Source: an uncultured bacterium
Lineage (GTDB): Bacteria; Patescibacteriota; Minisyncoccia; Phycocordibacterales; UBA9973
DNA: 20,431 nt
Direction: 5' to 3'
Assembly: GCA_903825265.1 (NCBI GenBank)
Contig: CAIJZW010000074.1
Span: 1-20,431, forward strand
Both the position numbers and the translations under genes were made by a program. Positions 1 through 8,200 of the stretch are shown one piece after another (the stretch's first letter is position 1; every line of letters begins with the position of its first letter). The notes beneath the pieces are model-generated. The model worked only from the letters and a program-made list of their open reading frames with translations, made no database searches and had not been told where the DNA came from.

Positions 1-1133
1 AGAAAAATACTACAGAAGAAGAACCTCCTCAACAACCAGAAGTTGATATAACAGAAAATGAAAATAATGACGAATCAGAAAAAATAGAAAAATCAAAAAT
101 TGGTAGCGTTTTTGCAAAATACATAAAAGAGAAAGTAAAATCTTTACACAAAACAGCAAATGGAGCCAGAAACTCTATATCAGAGTTAGCGGGGGATACT
201 AAAATTCTTGTATCTAATGCATATGAAACAATTTATGAAAAGATAAAGGAGTCTTTTGCAAAAGAAAATGAAGAATCTTTTGATACGATGTCAGATAGTG
301 GCAAAACTTTCATCGCTAAGACCTATGAAAATATTTATAATGGAACTGGAATGAATAAGTTAGTTTCAAAAATAAAAATTTCACATAATGAATCTTGGAT
401 TAAAAAAGGGGAAGAAAAGTCTATAAAATATAGTAATAAAATAAGAGCACTAGATATAAAAAGTAATGCACTTGCTATATCAATAAATGAAATAATCTCT
501 TCTATTGAAGATTTTGAAAAAGATAGAACTCCTGCTCCTGCATCTTTGCTATTTAAAGTAAAAGAAATTGAAAAAAAGAAATCAGAAATAAATAATAAAA
601 GAGATGCCCTTGTAACAAAAATAAAAGATGAGGAGAGTAAAATAGATATTTATGTAAATAAAAGAGATAAAATATCAAATAAAATGATAGAATTTTATGA
701 TAAAAAACTTTCACCAATAGAAGAAACTATAAATAAACTTCGTGCAAAACGAAATGATTTTGAAACTATTGCCAATAGAACAAAAACAAAAATTGAAGAA
801 CAACAGTTAAGGTTAGATGAACTAAAAAATAAAAGAAAAAGAACCATGGAAGCTCTTGAAAGAGCAGGAATGAAAGTAAATAAAATACAAAAAGATGAAG
901 CAATAAAGGTATTAAATGAATTAATAGAAAGTACTGAAATAAATATTTCTTCAGAAAGAACAAAACTTTTGGATGAAGAAAACTTCTTAGATATGATGAT
1001 TGCTACATATGAAGGAGAAGCTAGACCATACTTTGACAAGAGGAATGAATTCTTAAGAGTAAAAGATGGCCAACCAATAAAACTAAATTTAGACAAAAAA
1101 TCTGAAAGAGAATTATTAGGATTAAATAGTTAA
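1..1133 (+). CDS. Coiled-coil protein, 5' end cut off by window edge
   Basis: The reading frame is open from the left edge (first whole codon at base 3) to a TAA at 1131-1133, so at least 376 residues are present and the true start lies outside the window. The ATG at 288 is internal to this open frame and there is no reason to prefer it. The visible N-terminal part is acidic and Pro/Gln-containing (looks like a linker), followed by an amphipathic helical stretch. From about residue 190 of the visible part to near the end there is a long Lys/Glu-rich, heptad-like region that I read as coiled coil. No membrane segment or signal peptide is visible in this part. The small acidic gene at 1138 follows after 4 bases, so the two are probably cotranscribed. 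I do not recognise the family; a structural or scaffold role would be a guess. Confidence 0.8.
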   Translation, partial: KNTTEEEPPQQPEVDITENENNDESEKIEKSKIGSVFAKYIKEKVKSLHKTANGARNSISELAGDTKILVSNAYETIYEKIKESFAKENEESFDTMSDSGKTFIAKTYENIYNGTGMNKLVSKIKISHNESWIKKGEEKSIKYSNKIRALDIKSNALAISINEIISSIEDFEKDRTPAPASLLFKVKEIEKKKSEINNKRDALVTKIKDEESKIDIYVNKRDKISNKMIEFYDKKLSPIEETINKLRAKRNDFETIANRTKTKIEEQQLRLDELKNKRKRTMEALERAGMKVNKIQKDEAIKVLNELIESTEINISSERTKLLDEENFLDMMIATYEGEARPYFDKRNEFLRVKDGQPIKLNLDKKSERELLGLNS

Positions 1134-1137
1134 ATAT

Positions 1138-1428
1138 ATGACAACAAATACAAAAATAAACGAAGAAGATATTGAACAAGAAGACAAAATACAAGACCTA
1201 ATAAAAGAAGCAAAAGATATTAATAATGAGATTAATAAAACTTCAAAAGAATCTTCTGTAGAAATAAATACTATAAAAGAAGAAGCAAAAAAATTAATAG
1301 AAAATAATAAGATAAATTTATCTGATTTAAATAAATCTGAAAATGAGACAGAAGTAGAAATCGAAAAATTGATGATAGAAAGAGCTGAAGAATTATCTCA
1401 AGAAGAAAACAAAGACGAAGAAAATTAA
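1138..1428 (+). CDS. Small acidic, all-helical hypothetical protein (96 aa)
   Basis: A 96-residue protein made almost only of Glu, Lys, Asn, Ile, Leu, Asp, Ser and Thr. It contains no Gly, Pro, Cys, His or aromatic residue at all, which fits one long helix, a coiled coil or a disordered acidic tail, not a globular enzyme. The ATG lies 4 bases after the stop of the coiled-coil gene at 1-1133, with no Shine-Dalgarno site, so translational coupling within one operon is likely. The promoter of the downstream helicase gene begins 3 bases after its TAA stop. Function unknown; it may work with its upstream coiled-coil neighbour. It could be a non-coding open frame, but the spacing and the clean frame argue for a real gene. 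Confidence 0.7.
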   Translation: MTTNTKINEEDIEQEDKIQDLIKEAKDINNEINKTSKESSVEINTIKEEAKKLIENNKINLSDLNKSENETEVEIEKLMIERAEELSQEENKDEEN

Positions 1429-1431
1429 AAA

Positions 1432-1440
1432 TGCTACAAT
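1432..1440 (+). promoter_or_regulatory. Extended -10 promoter of the helicase gene (leaderless)
   Basis: TGC-TACAAT, an extended -10 element, ends 6 bases before the ATG at 1447. A start site at the usual 6-8 bases past the -10 would fall on or next to the A of the start codon, leaving no 5' leader. No -35-like hexamer is seen at the usual distance. Inferred from sequence only. Confidence 0.6.
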
Positions 1441-1446
1441 GGAATC

Positions 1447-3381
1447 ATGTTTTATATTGATTCTTTAAATGATAAACAAAAAGAGGCAGTCCTTTATACG
1501 GATGGGCCTCTTTTGATAGTAGCTGGGGCAGGAGCAGGGAAAACAAAAACAATAACTCACAGAATTATTCATCTAATACATCAAGGAATAGCCCCATCTT
1601 CTATATTGGCTGTTACTTTTACAAATAAAGCTGCAAAAGAAATGCGGGATAGAGTGATGACTCTCTTGGAAGACAGGATACATGGAAATGTGCCCGAGCA
1701 AAGCTCGGGCACAGGTGCTCCCTTCGTTTCAACATTCCACTCTCTTGGAGTCTATATTATAAAAGAAAATGCACATCTCATAGGGCTAACTAAACACTTC
1801 TCTATAATAGACGAGGGTGACGCTATATCTATAATAAAAGATATTATGAGAGGGCATGACATAGACCCTAAACAACACGAACCTCGTAAAATAAAAAGCA
1901 TGATATCTAAAGCAAAGGGGGACTTTATTACATTAGAGAGTTATAGAGCTGGGGTCACTAGTAGCATGCAAAGTATAGTTGCTCTCGTGTGGGGTGGATA
2001 TGAGGCTAGATTAAAAAAAGAAAAAGGTCTCGATTTCGATGACTTACTCTTAGAGTCTGTTCTTATTCTCCGTAAGTTTCCAGAAATTAAAAATAAATAT
2101 CAAGAAAAGTGGAAGTATGTTCATATAGATGAGTACCAAGATACAAACGAAGTTCAATATGAAATGACGAAACTTCTAGTAAGTAAAAGTGAAAATATTT
2201 GTGTAGTTGGAGATACAGACCAGAATATATATTCATGGAGAGGAGCTAATATAAAGAACATGCTTCACTTTGAGAAAGATTATCCTTCAACAAAGATTGT
2301 AATGCTTGAACAGAATTATCGTTCAACAGGCAAAATAATAGAAGCCGCGAATAGCATTATAGAGAAGAATCAATATCGAGTTCCAAAAACATTATTTACA
2401 AAGAATGTAGATGGCGAGCAAATAATAGTTTGTGAAGCTTATGATGAAGTAAGTGAAGCAAATTTTGTCGCCAAAGAAATAGATGAGATCTTGAAAGAAA
2501 ACAAACCAGAAGATATAGCGATACTTTATCGTGCAAACTTTCAATCAAGAGTATTAGAAGAAGCGCTTTTAAGTAAACAAATTCCTTACCAAGTTTTAGG
2601 AGTAAAATTCTTTGAAAGAAAAGAAATTAAAGATATCGTATCTTATATAAAAGCGAGTTTGAATAAAGAAAGTTTAACAGACATAAAAAGAATTATAAAT
2701 ACACCCGTACGAGGAATAGGGAGAGTAACACTAACAAAATTGTTCGCTGGGTTATTCACTGAACTTCCAAGTTCTATGCAAATTAAAATAAATAAATTTT
2801 ATGAATTATTGGAAGAAATACATGAGTATATAGATACACATAAACCTTCTGAAGTTATAAAATATATAATAGAAAAAAGTGGAATAGAAGCAGAATTATC
2901 AAACAGCACAAACGAAGACATGGAGAGATTAGAGAATATGAAAGAGTTTGTAACCCTCTCTATTAAATATGATGATATAGAAAATGGAATTGAAAAACTA
3001 ATAGAAGATGCATCTCTCTCTAGTGATCAAGATAGTCTAATGCATAAAGAAAAGGTAAACGGAGTAAGACTTATGACTGTTCATGCTTCAAAAGGGCTTG
3101 AATTTAAATACGTTTTTGTTACAGGACTTGAACAGGACCTCTTCCCACACGCAAGAGCAGGACAAGGAACAAAAGAAGACAAAGAGGAAGAGAGAAGACT
3201 TTTCTATGTAGCTCTTACAAGAGCAGAGAAAAAGTTATTCCTAACTTATGCATCATTACGTACTATTTTTGGAATGAAACAAGTAAATACTCCAAGTGAA
3301 TTTATTTACGATATACCAGCACATCTGACAGAATTTACACAAAGTAATTCAGTCGGGGGAGGAGTAGTTGTATATTTATAA
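1447..3381 (+). CDS. pcrA: PcrA/UvrD-family SF1A 3'-5' DNA helicase
   Basis: An ATP-driven DNA helicase of repair and replication restart, 644 aa. All classical SF1 motifs are visible: Q-motif LNDKQKEAV (7-15), Walker A AGAGAGKT (26-33), motif Ia with TFTNKAAKEM (about 60-71), DEYQDT (D228/E229, Walker B), GDTDQNIYSWRGA (motif III), QNYRS (motif IV), TVHASKGLEF (motif V) and a C-terminal VALTRA box (motif VI). It is shorter than usual PcrA (about 720-740 aa), lacking most of the C-terminal extension. About 11 extra residues lie between motif Ia and the STFHS motif compared with the Geobacillus PcrA sequence as I remember it, and this is where a GC-rich palindrome sits in the DNA (1690-1712). 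The start is fixed by the -10 box 6 bases upstream. PcrA, UvrD and Rep cannot be separated confidently here. Confidence 0.95.
   Translation: MFYIDSLNDKQKEAVLYTDGPLLIVAGAGAGKTKTITHRIIHLIHQGIAPSSILAVTFTNKAAKEMRDRVMTLLEDRIHGNVPEQSSGTGAPFVSTFHSLGVYIIKENAHLIGLTKHFSIIDEGDAISIIKDIMRGHDIDPKQHEPRKIKSMISKAKGDFITLESYRAGVTSSMQSIVALVWGGYEARLKKEKGLDFDDLLLESVLILRKFPEIKNKYQEKWKYVHIDEYQDTNEVQYEMTKLLVSKSENICVVGDTDQNIYSWRGANIKNMLHFEKDYPSTKIVMLEQNYRSTGKIIEAANSIIEKNQYRVPKTLFTKNVDGEQIIVCEAYDEVSEANFVAKEIDEILKENKPEDIAILYRANFQSRVLEEALLSKQIPYQVLGVKFFERKEIKDIVSYIKASLNKESLTDIKRIINTPVRGIGRVTLTKLFAGLFTELPSSMQIKINKFYELLEEIHEYIDTHKPSEVIKYIIEKSGIEAELSNSTNEDMERLENMKEFVTLSIKYDDIENGIEKLIEDASLSSDQDSLMHKEKVNGVRLMTVHASKGLEFKYVFVTGLEQDLFPHARAGQGTKEDKEEERRLFYVALTRAEKKLFLTYASLRTIFGMKQVNTPSEFIYDIPAHLTEFTQSNSVGGGVVVYL
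1690..1712 (+). repeat. GC-rich perfect palindrome inside the helicase gene
   Basis: Arms GTGCCCGAGC and GCTCGGGCAC (10 bp each, perfect) flank an AAA loop. It is much more GC-rich than its surroundings and stays in frame, coding for part of a Gly/Ser/Pro-rich stretch between helicase motif Ia and STFHS. It shares the core CCyGAGC-AAw-GCTCrGG with the intergenic terminator hairpin at 19893-19922, although it has no T-run after it. Confidence 0.75.
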
Positions 3382-3395
3382 AGTTTAAAAACTTT

Positions 3396-3497
3396 AACAA
3401 ATAGTCTCATTATCAGGTCCAGATATTTTTCTGCTGAAAAATTCTCATTGCTCGTCTCGACAGACTTGCGCGTGCCCTGATAATAAGACTATTTGTT
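3396..3497. other. 102-base stem-loop element, candidate structured RNA, terminator or MITE-like repeat
   Basis: Two 22-base arms (3396-3417 and 3476-3497) pair at 21 of 22 positions, with one C/A mismatch at 3408/3485. The 58-base loop holds two further hairpins: ATTTTTC-TGCT-GAAAAAT (3425-3442) and GTCT-CGAC-AGAC (3454-3465). The loop's right half is clearly more GC-rich than the local DNA. The element sits 14 bases after the helicase stop and ends about 27 bases before the rsmA promoter. Four T residues (3496-3499) follow or overlap the right arm, so it could end helicase transcription. The size and inner hairpins are more than a terminator needs. No flanking target-site duplication is obvious. 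Confidence 0.6.
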
Positions 3498-3524
3498 TTC
3501 ATGGTTTTATAAAAAATCAAGAGA

Positions 3525-3533
3525 TGCTAATAT
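3525..3533 (+). promoter_or_regulatory. Extended -10 promoter of rsmA (leaderless)
   Basis: TGC-TAATAT ends 6 bases before the ATG at 3540, the same geometry as the helicase promoter at 1432-1440. TATAAC at 3531-3536 is an alternative reading, but it lies too close (3 bases) to give a transcript that contains the ATG. No good -35 hexamer is seen. Confidence 0.5.
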
Positions 3534-3539
3534 AACCAT

Positions 3540-4343
3540 ATGATCCACAAGGCAAAAAAATCAATGGGGCAGAACTTCCTTAAATCTCTTGAAGCACTCA
3601 GAAAAATGTGTGAGGCAGGAGAGGTGTGTGGACAAGATATAATAGTAGAAATCGGGCCAGGGAAAGGAGCCCTCACAGAAAAACTTTTAGAGAAAGCAAA
3701 CAAAGTTATTGCAATAGAGAAAGATAGAGATCTCATAGAAATTCTAAAAGAAAAATTTGTTACTGAAATAGAAAGTGGAAAACTCATACTTCTTAATGAT
3801 AATATTTTATATTTTGATCCGAACAAGTACAACTTAAAGGAAGGTCAATATAAGATAGTAGCTAACATACCATATAATATAACCGGTGCAATAATAAAAA
3901 GATTTTTATCTGAAGTAATTAAACCTAAAAGTATGACTCTCTTAGTGCAAAAAGAAGTTGCTGAGAGAATAGTTGCTCGTGATAACAAAGAGAGCATTCT
4001 TTCTTTAAGTGTAAAGGCTTACGGAACACCTAAATACATAATGAAAGTTCACAAAAGATTCTTTTCTCCAGCTCCTAAAGTAGATTCTGCTATTATATCC
4101 ATAAACAATATTTCAAATAACTTTTTTAAAAATAAAGAGCAAGAAGATGCATTTTTCCACTTAGTAAAGGCTTCATTTGCACATAAAAGAAAAGTCTTGC
4201 GTAAAAATTTAGAAGAAATAGAGAAAGATTCTGGAAAAATAGATGGAATATTAAATAAATTAGAAATAAACCTAAAATCTAGAGCAGAAGATATACATCT
4301 TGATAAATGGATACTCTTAAATAATTCTTTTTCACAAAAATAA
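3540..4343 (+). CDS. rsmA: 16S rRNA (adenine1518-N6/adenine1519-N6)-dimethyltransferase
   Basis: RsmA (KsgA) uses S-adenosylmethionine to dimethylate two adjacent adenines in helix 45 of 16S rRNA late in small-subunit assembly. The 267-aa protein has the family length and marks: KKSMGQNFL near the N-terminus (about 5-13), the SAM-binding motif I VEIGPGKG, an acidic motif II (IEKD), the catalytic NIPY box (N109-Y112), FSPAPKVDSAI, and the C-terminal HKRKVLRKNL. Nothing essential looks missing. The ATG at 3540 directly follows a -10 box, so a leaderless message is likely. It is flanked by the stem-loop element on the left and by a separately promoted membrane protein gene on the right. Confidence 0.96.
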   Translation: MIHKAKKSMGQNFLKSLEALRKMCEAGEVCGQDIIVEIGPGKGALTEKLLEKANKVIAIEKDRDLIEILKEKFVTEIESGKLILLNDNILYFDPNKYNLKEGQYKIVANIPYNITGAIIKRFLSEVIKPKSMTLLVQKEVAERIVARDNKESILSLSVKAYGTPKYIMKVHKRFFSPAPKVDSAIISINNISNNFFKNKEQEDAFFHLVKASFAHKRKVLRKNLEEIEKDSGKIDGILNKLEINLKSRAEDIHLDKWILLNNSFSQK

Positions 4344-4368
4344 TCTAGTATTTTTAGTATATAAATAG

Positions 4369-4374
4369 TATAAT
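4369..4374 (+). promoter_or_regulatory. -10 promoter box of the gene at 4385
   Basis: A perfect TATAAT ends 10 bases before the ATG at 4385, so the expected leader is only about 4 bases long. It lacks the TGn extension and has no clear -35. The surroundings are so AT-rich that a chance match is possible, but the position repeats the pattern seen at other genes in the window. Confidence 0.5.
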
Positions 4375-4384
4375 ATTTATATAA

Positions 4385-5251
4385 ATGGATAAAAAGTATC
4401 TACCGAGTAAATTTTTCGTAATTCGTATTGCTTTTATTTTAGTACTAGCAGTAACTATTTTTGGTGTATACGAGATAGTTACATATTTTAAAAATAGACC
4501 TTCAGGGAAAGCTCCTGTGAAAGTCATGGTGAAAGATATAGTTCAAAAAGATAGTAATAGTAATGGTATCCCAGACTGGGAAGAATATCTTTGGGGTCTT
4601 AATCCACTTAAAGATGGACCTTCAAATAAAGAATTTATTCTTGCAAAAAGGAAAACTTTAGCAGAAAACAATGGAATAACAGAAGATGGGAGTAACCTTA
4701 CTTCGACAGACCAATTATCAAGAGAATTCTTTTCTATTGTTATGTCACTTCAGCAATCTGGTAGTCTAAATGAAGATTCTATAAAGCTTGTTTCAGAAGC
4801 TATTGGTAAAAAGATAGAATCAACTCCTATTCCAGATGTCTATACCAAAGAAATGCTTACAGTAAAAACTGACTCAATATCTGCAAGAACTAACTATTTC
4901 AACCAATTTAAAAATCTTTCCGCTAAATACGAAGGAAGGAACATAGGTGATGAACTTGTTTTTATCAGCCAAGGGTTGAAAAATAACGATAAAACAGCAA
5001 TGAAGGCAACAAAGTCTGTATCAGATGCATATAAAGAGTTCGGACAAGAGCTTATGAAGATACCAGTTCCTACATCTATCGCTTCTATTCACCTAGATTT
5101 AGCTAATAGCTACGAGAAAACTGGTCAATCCATCGAGGGACTTACACAGATTCTTGATGATTCTATGGTAGGGATGAAAGCCATAATAAATTATAAAAAA
5201 TATAGCGATGCAATCGTATCTGACATAGAATATATTGGAGATAATTTATAA
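4385..5251 (+). CDS. Membrane-anchored protein with EF-hand-like calcium loop, unknown function
   Basis: A 288-aa protein with a short basic N-terminus, one hydrophobic segment at about residues 10-32, and the rest presumably outside the membrane. Just after the anchor comes DSNSNGIPDWEE (56-67), which has the D-x-N-x-N-G-x-x-D-x-x-E spacing of calcium-binding loops in thrombospondin type 3 and dockerin-like repeats. The remainder is mainly helical and hydrophilic with no cysteine. It precedes the large secreted-protein gene by 27 bases, has its own -10 box upstream, and belongs by position to the envelope and secretion cluster. I do not recognise a named family; calcium binding is inferred from the loop alone. 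Confidence 0.85.
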   Translation: MDKKYLPSKFFVIRIAFILVLAVTIFGVYEIVTYFKNRPSGKAPVKVMVKDIVQKDSNSNGIPDWEEYLWGLNPLKDGPSNKEFILAKRKTLAENNGITEDGSNLTSTDQLSREFFSIVMSLQQSGSLNEDSIKLVSEAIGKKIESTPIPDVYTKEMLTVKTDSISARTNYFNQFKNLSAKYEGRNIGDELVFISQGLKNNDKTAMKATKSVSDAYKEFGQELMKIPVPTSIASIHLDLANSYEKTGQSIEGLTQILDDSMVGMKAIINYKKYSDAIVSDIEYIGDNL

Positions 5252-5257
5252 AATAAA

Positions 5258-5266
5258 TGCTATAAT
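5258..5266 (+). promoter_or_regulatory. Extended -10 promoter of the gene at 5279
   Basis: TGC-TATAAT is a perfect -10 with TGn extension and ends 12 bases before the ATG at 5279. The predicted transcript start is near 5273, leaving about 6 leader bases before that ATG, or about 21 before the alternative GTG at 5294. No convincing -35. Confidence 0.6.
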
Positions 5267-5278
5267 AAAACTTATTAT

Positions 5279-8200
5279 ATGGAGAGCCAAATTGTGAAAA
5301 AATTAATATCTAAAATAATTGTAATATCAGCAATTTTTATTTTCGCAACTCCATCATCTACCTATGCTGCAAAGTTAAATTGGGATAATCCAAATTCTAA
5401 CGGCAGTGGACCTTTCCAATTAAAGCTTGAAGATTCACTAAACTCTAACCTTATAATGAGTGTTATTGGGTGTACTGGTATTGTAAACAAAGTCTCTGGA
5501 GCTATTACAGGTTTTGTACAAAAAGAAGTAAACAAAGGAATAGATTACGCAAAAGAAGAAGCGGTATCAAAAACAGCAGAAACTGCAGTAAAAGCTTTAG
5601 GTTTGTCTGTTTCTAATGTCCCAGAAAGTGGTCCTGGTTATGCAACATCTGTAACAGATGTAAATTTTTCAACTCAAAAAACAAAAGATCGTCAGGCAAC
5701 AGATGCATTAAATAGAGTTGGAACAAAATTAGACGCCCAACAAAAAAGAGAGGAGTGTTTAAATGGTATTGCTTATACTCTTGCAAAGAACCAACTTACC
5801 TCCATGACGAAGAGTACTATGAACTGGGTAACTACTGGATTTAATGGTGATCCTATGTATGTAAACAATATGGATTCCTTTTTGAACAACATAACCGATA
5901 CAATTTTAGAAACTGAAGTTGCTAAATTCCAAGGCAAACCAAGCATGTACCCTTATGGAGATAACTACGCTCGTAGTGCATTTGGCGGACGCCTTAATAA
6001 TTTAAATTTTGGAGAGGTTATGAAGCAAGACCTAGATAGTTACTTACTTTCTGGAGGATTAGGGAATGATCTTGCAAACGGAGCAACAGATGTAGCAAAA
6101 CTATATACTAACAACTTCGGTTTAGGCGGATGGAATGGATGGCTAGCTTTCACACAAGAACCTAGTAATAACCCTCTTGGTTATGAAATGAGCATGTCTC
6201 AACATGTAGCTGACGTACAAAATTCACAAATTGAACAGACTAAGTCTGAATTACAAACAAATGGAGGAATACTTGATCAAAGAAAGTGCGTAGAATACGC
6301 ACCTTCAACAGATAGTATCCTTAGTAGTCTTAGTGGTAAAACAAATGATGCAACAAATTCTAAGGGTAAATGTATAAAATGGCAAACAGTTACTCCTGGA
6401 AGTATTATTAAAGATAAAATAAGTACATATGTAAACTCACCAGAAAGACAGTTAGAACTCGCTGATACAATAAATGAAGTCCTAAACTCACTTTTTTCTA
6501 CTCTTATCAGTAAACTTCAACACGATGGGTTATCAAGCTTAAGTTCAGACTCTAATGAATTTTCTGGAGTAAGTAGCGGTCCTGGAGTAAATAAACTTTT
6601 TGATAGTAATGGGCTCGAAATATCAAACAGTACAAATAGTAGTGGATTTAGTGGTCCTTTCGATATCACAAAAGATTTAGGAAATATATATACAAGTAAG
6701 ATATATGCTGGTAATTGGGATGCATCAACAAATACAACAACAAACACAAAAGAACCTCACCTTTCTAGAGGGGTAGGAGTAAAGAATGAATACTATATAG
6801 TAACAAAAGGAGCAAGTAATCTAAGAAGTGCTGATAGTGTTTATTTATTTGAAGGTAATACCTCTTGGGAGGTAGGAAATCAAGTATTTTTTAATGGAAC
6901 AAACTGGAAAAAAGGTGTACCTCCTTACATAATAGCCAAAAGAGGTATTATCCAAAACCAACAAGACTATATAAATAATGCTCAAAAGGTTTTAGCGAAA
7001 TTGCCAGAAGTCATGCCAGCTCTTGGTGAGCTTGATTATTGTATTCCAGGACCAAACCCAAACTGGCAAGTAAATTCAGCTGGAGCTTACACGGCATATA
7101 CTGACTGGTTATATGCAATAGGGACAGGCTACAATAAAGGAGGGTTTCTAAAAAAAAGTTCTGTCCAAATAACTCTTCCAGACACAACATCTCTTGAATA
7201 CAAAGCATATAAAAGCATATTTGATGCCACTTTCTGGAGAAAGAACATAATAAATAGCAAATTCTTTGCTGCATCTGGTGAATCAAAAAATGACAAAACT
7301 AATCCTTTTGATAGACAAAATTGGGGTTGTAAACCAGGAAAATTGCCTAGAATGTTTTGGAAAGGGGATAAATGTATGTCTCAGGCTCAAGATACTATTA
7401 CATATTATGTACAAAAAATAAATGATGATTTAGAAGCAACAAGTAAAAAATATGTTAACCAAATAAATAAAATGTATGGGAATGAGAGTCCATTGAATAA
7501 TCCTCTTGCCATTGAAAATATGAATAATGATACAAAATATTTAGAAATGGCTCAAGCAGGACAAAATATAACTAAAAATATTGTTAGTTATGACCAGAAA
7601 GTGAGAGAAGCTTTAACTGATTATAGAGATTCTGTTACTGAGGGATGTTCAAATATCTACAAATTGAACGTAATAAAAGAAAAAGTAAATATTATAGTAA
7701 AAGCAGCTCAACAGCGTAGAGATGTTAAAATTGCTAAATATAACCTTGAGAATAAGGATCATAAGATTGTTATAGACCAATCATGTAAAGATGCAGAACT
7801 TGGTGGTTATTTATCAAATGATAATGATAATAATCCTAAACTTCTCCAAAAGAGTTGCGGAAATTCAAAAATAAATTTAAGTGATGCAGAAAATGATGAA
7901 ATCGAAGCCAATACAACTAACGCAGTAAACCAGGCAATAATAGATGCTAAAGTAAGGGAAGCTCTAGACGTAAGGGACAAAGCTCTTCTATTATGTTCAG
8001 ACATAGTGGATGATGAAGCTCATGCTATATGTGAAGATACTGCAAATACAACCTATGAAAGTACTATTAATTCAATCGTAGCTACTACTGTTGTCACTGA
8101 TACTTCTGGTACTTCAATAGACACAACAAGCAAACCTTCTATTGCAAATATGGATTTTAAAATTAATTTCTTAGATGGTACGATTAGTTTGACTGGTGAA

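Noticed and set aside
288..290. ATG at 288 as the start of the first gene
   Set aside because: The same frame stays open to the left edge with continuous protein-like sequence, so the gene is truncated by the window and does not start here.
695..1096. Minus-strand open frames opposite the coiled-coil gene (also 766-963)
   Set aside because: They are shadows of the plus-strand coding frame: hydrophobic Ser/Phe/Leu-rich translations typical of the reverse of a Lys/Glu-rich gene, with no start context.
3396..3497. Integron attC site
   Set aside because: The stem ends are AAC...GTT, but the flanks do not fit the R-YYY-AAC and GTT-RRR-Y cores, and no integrase or cassette array is visible.
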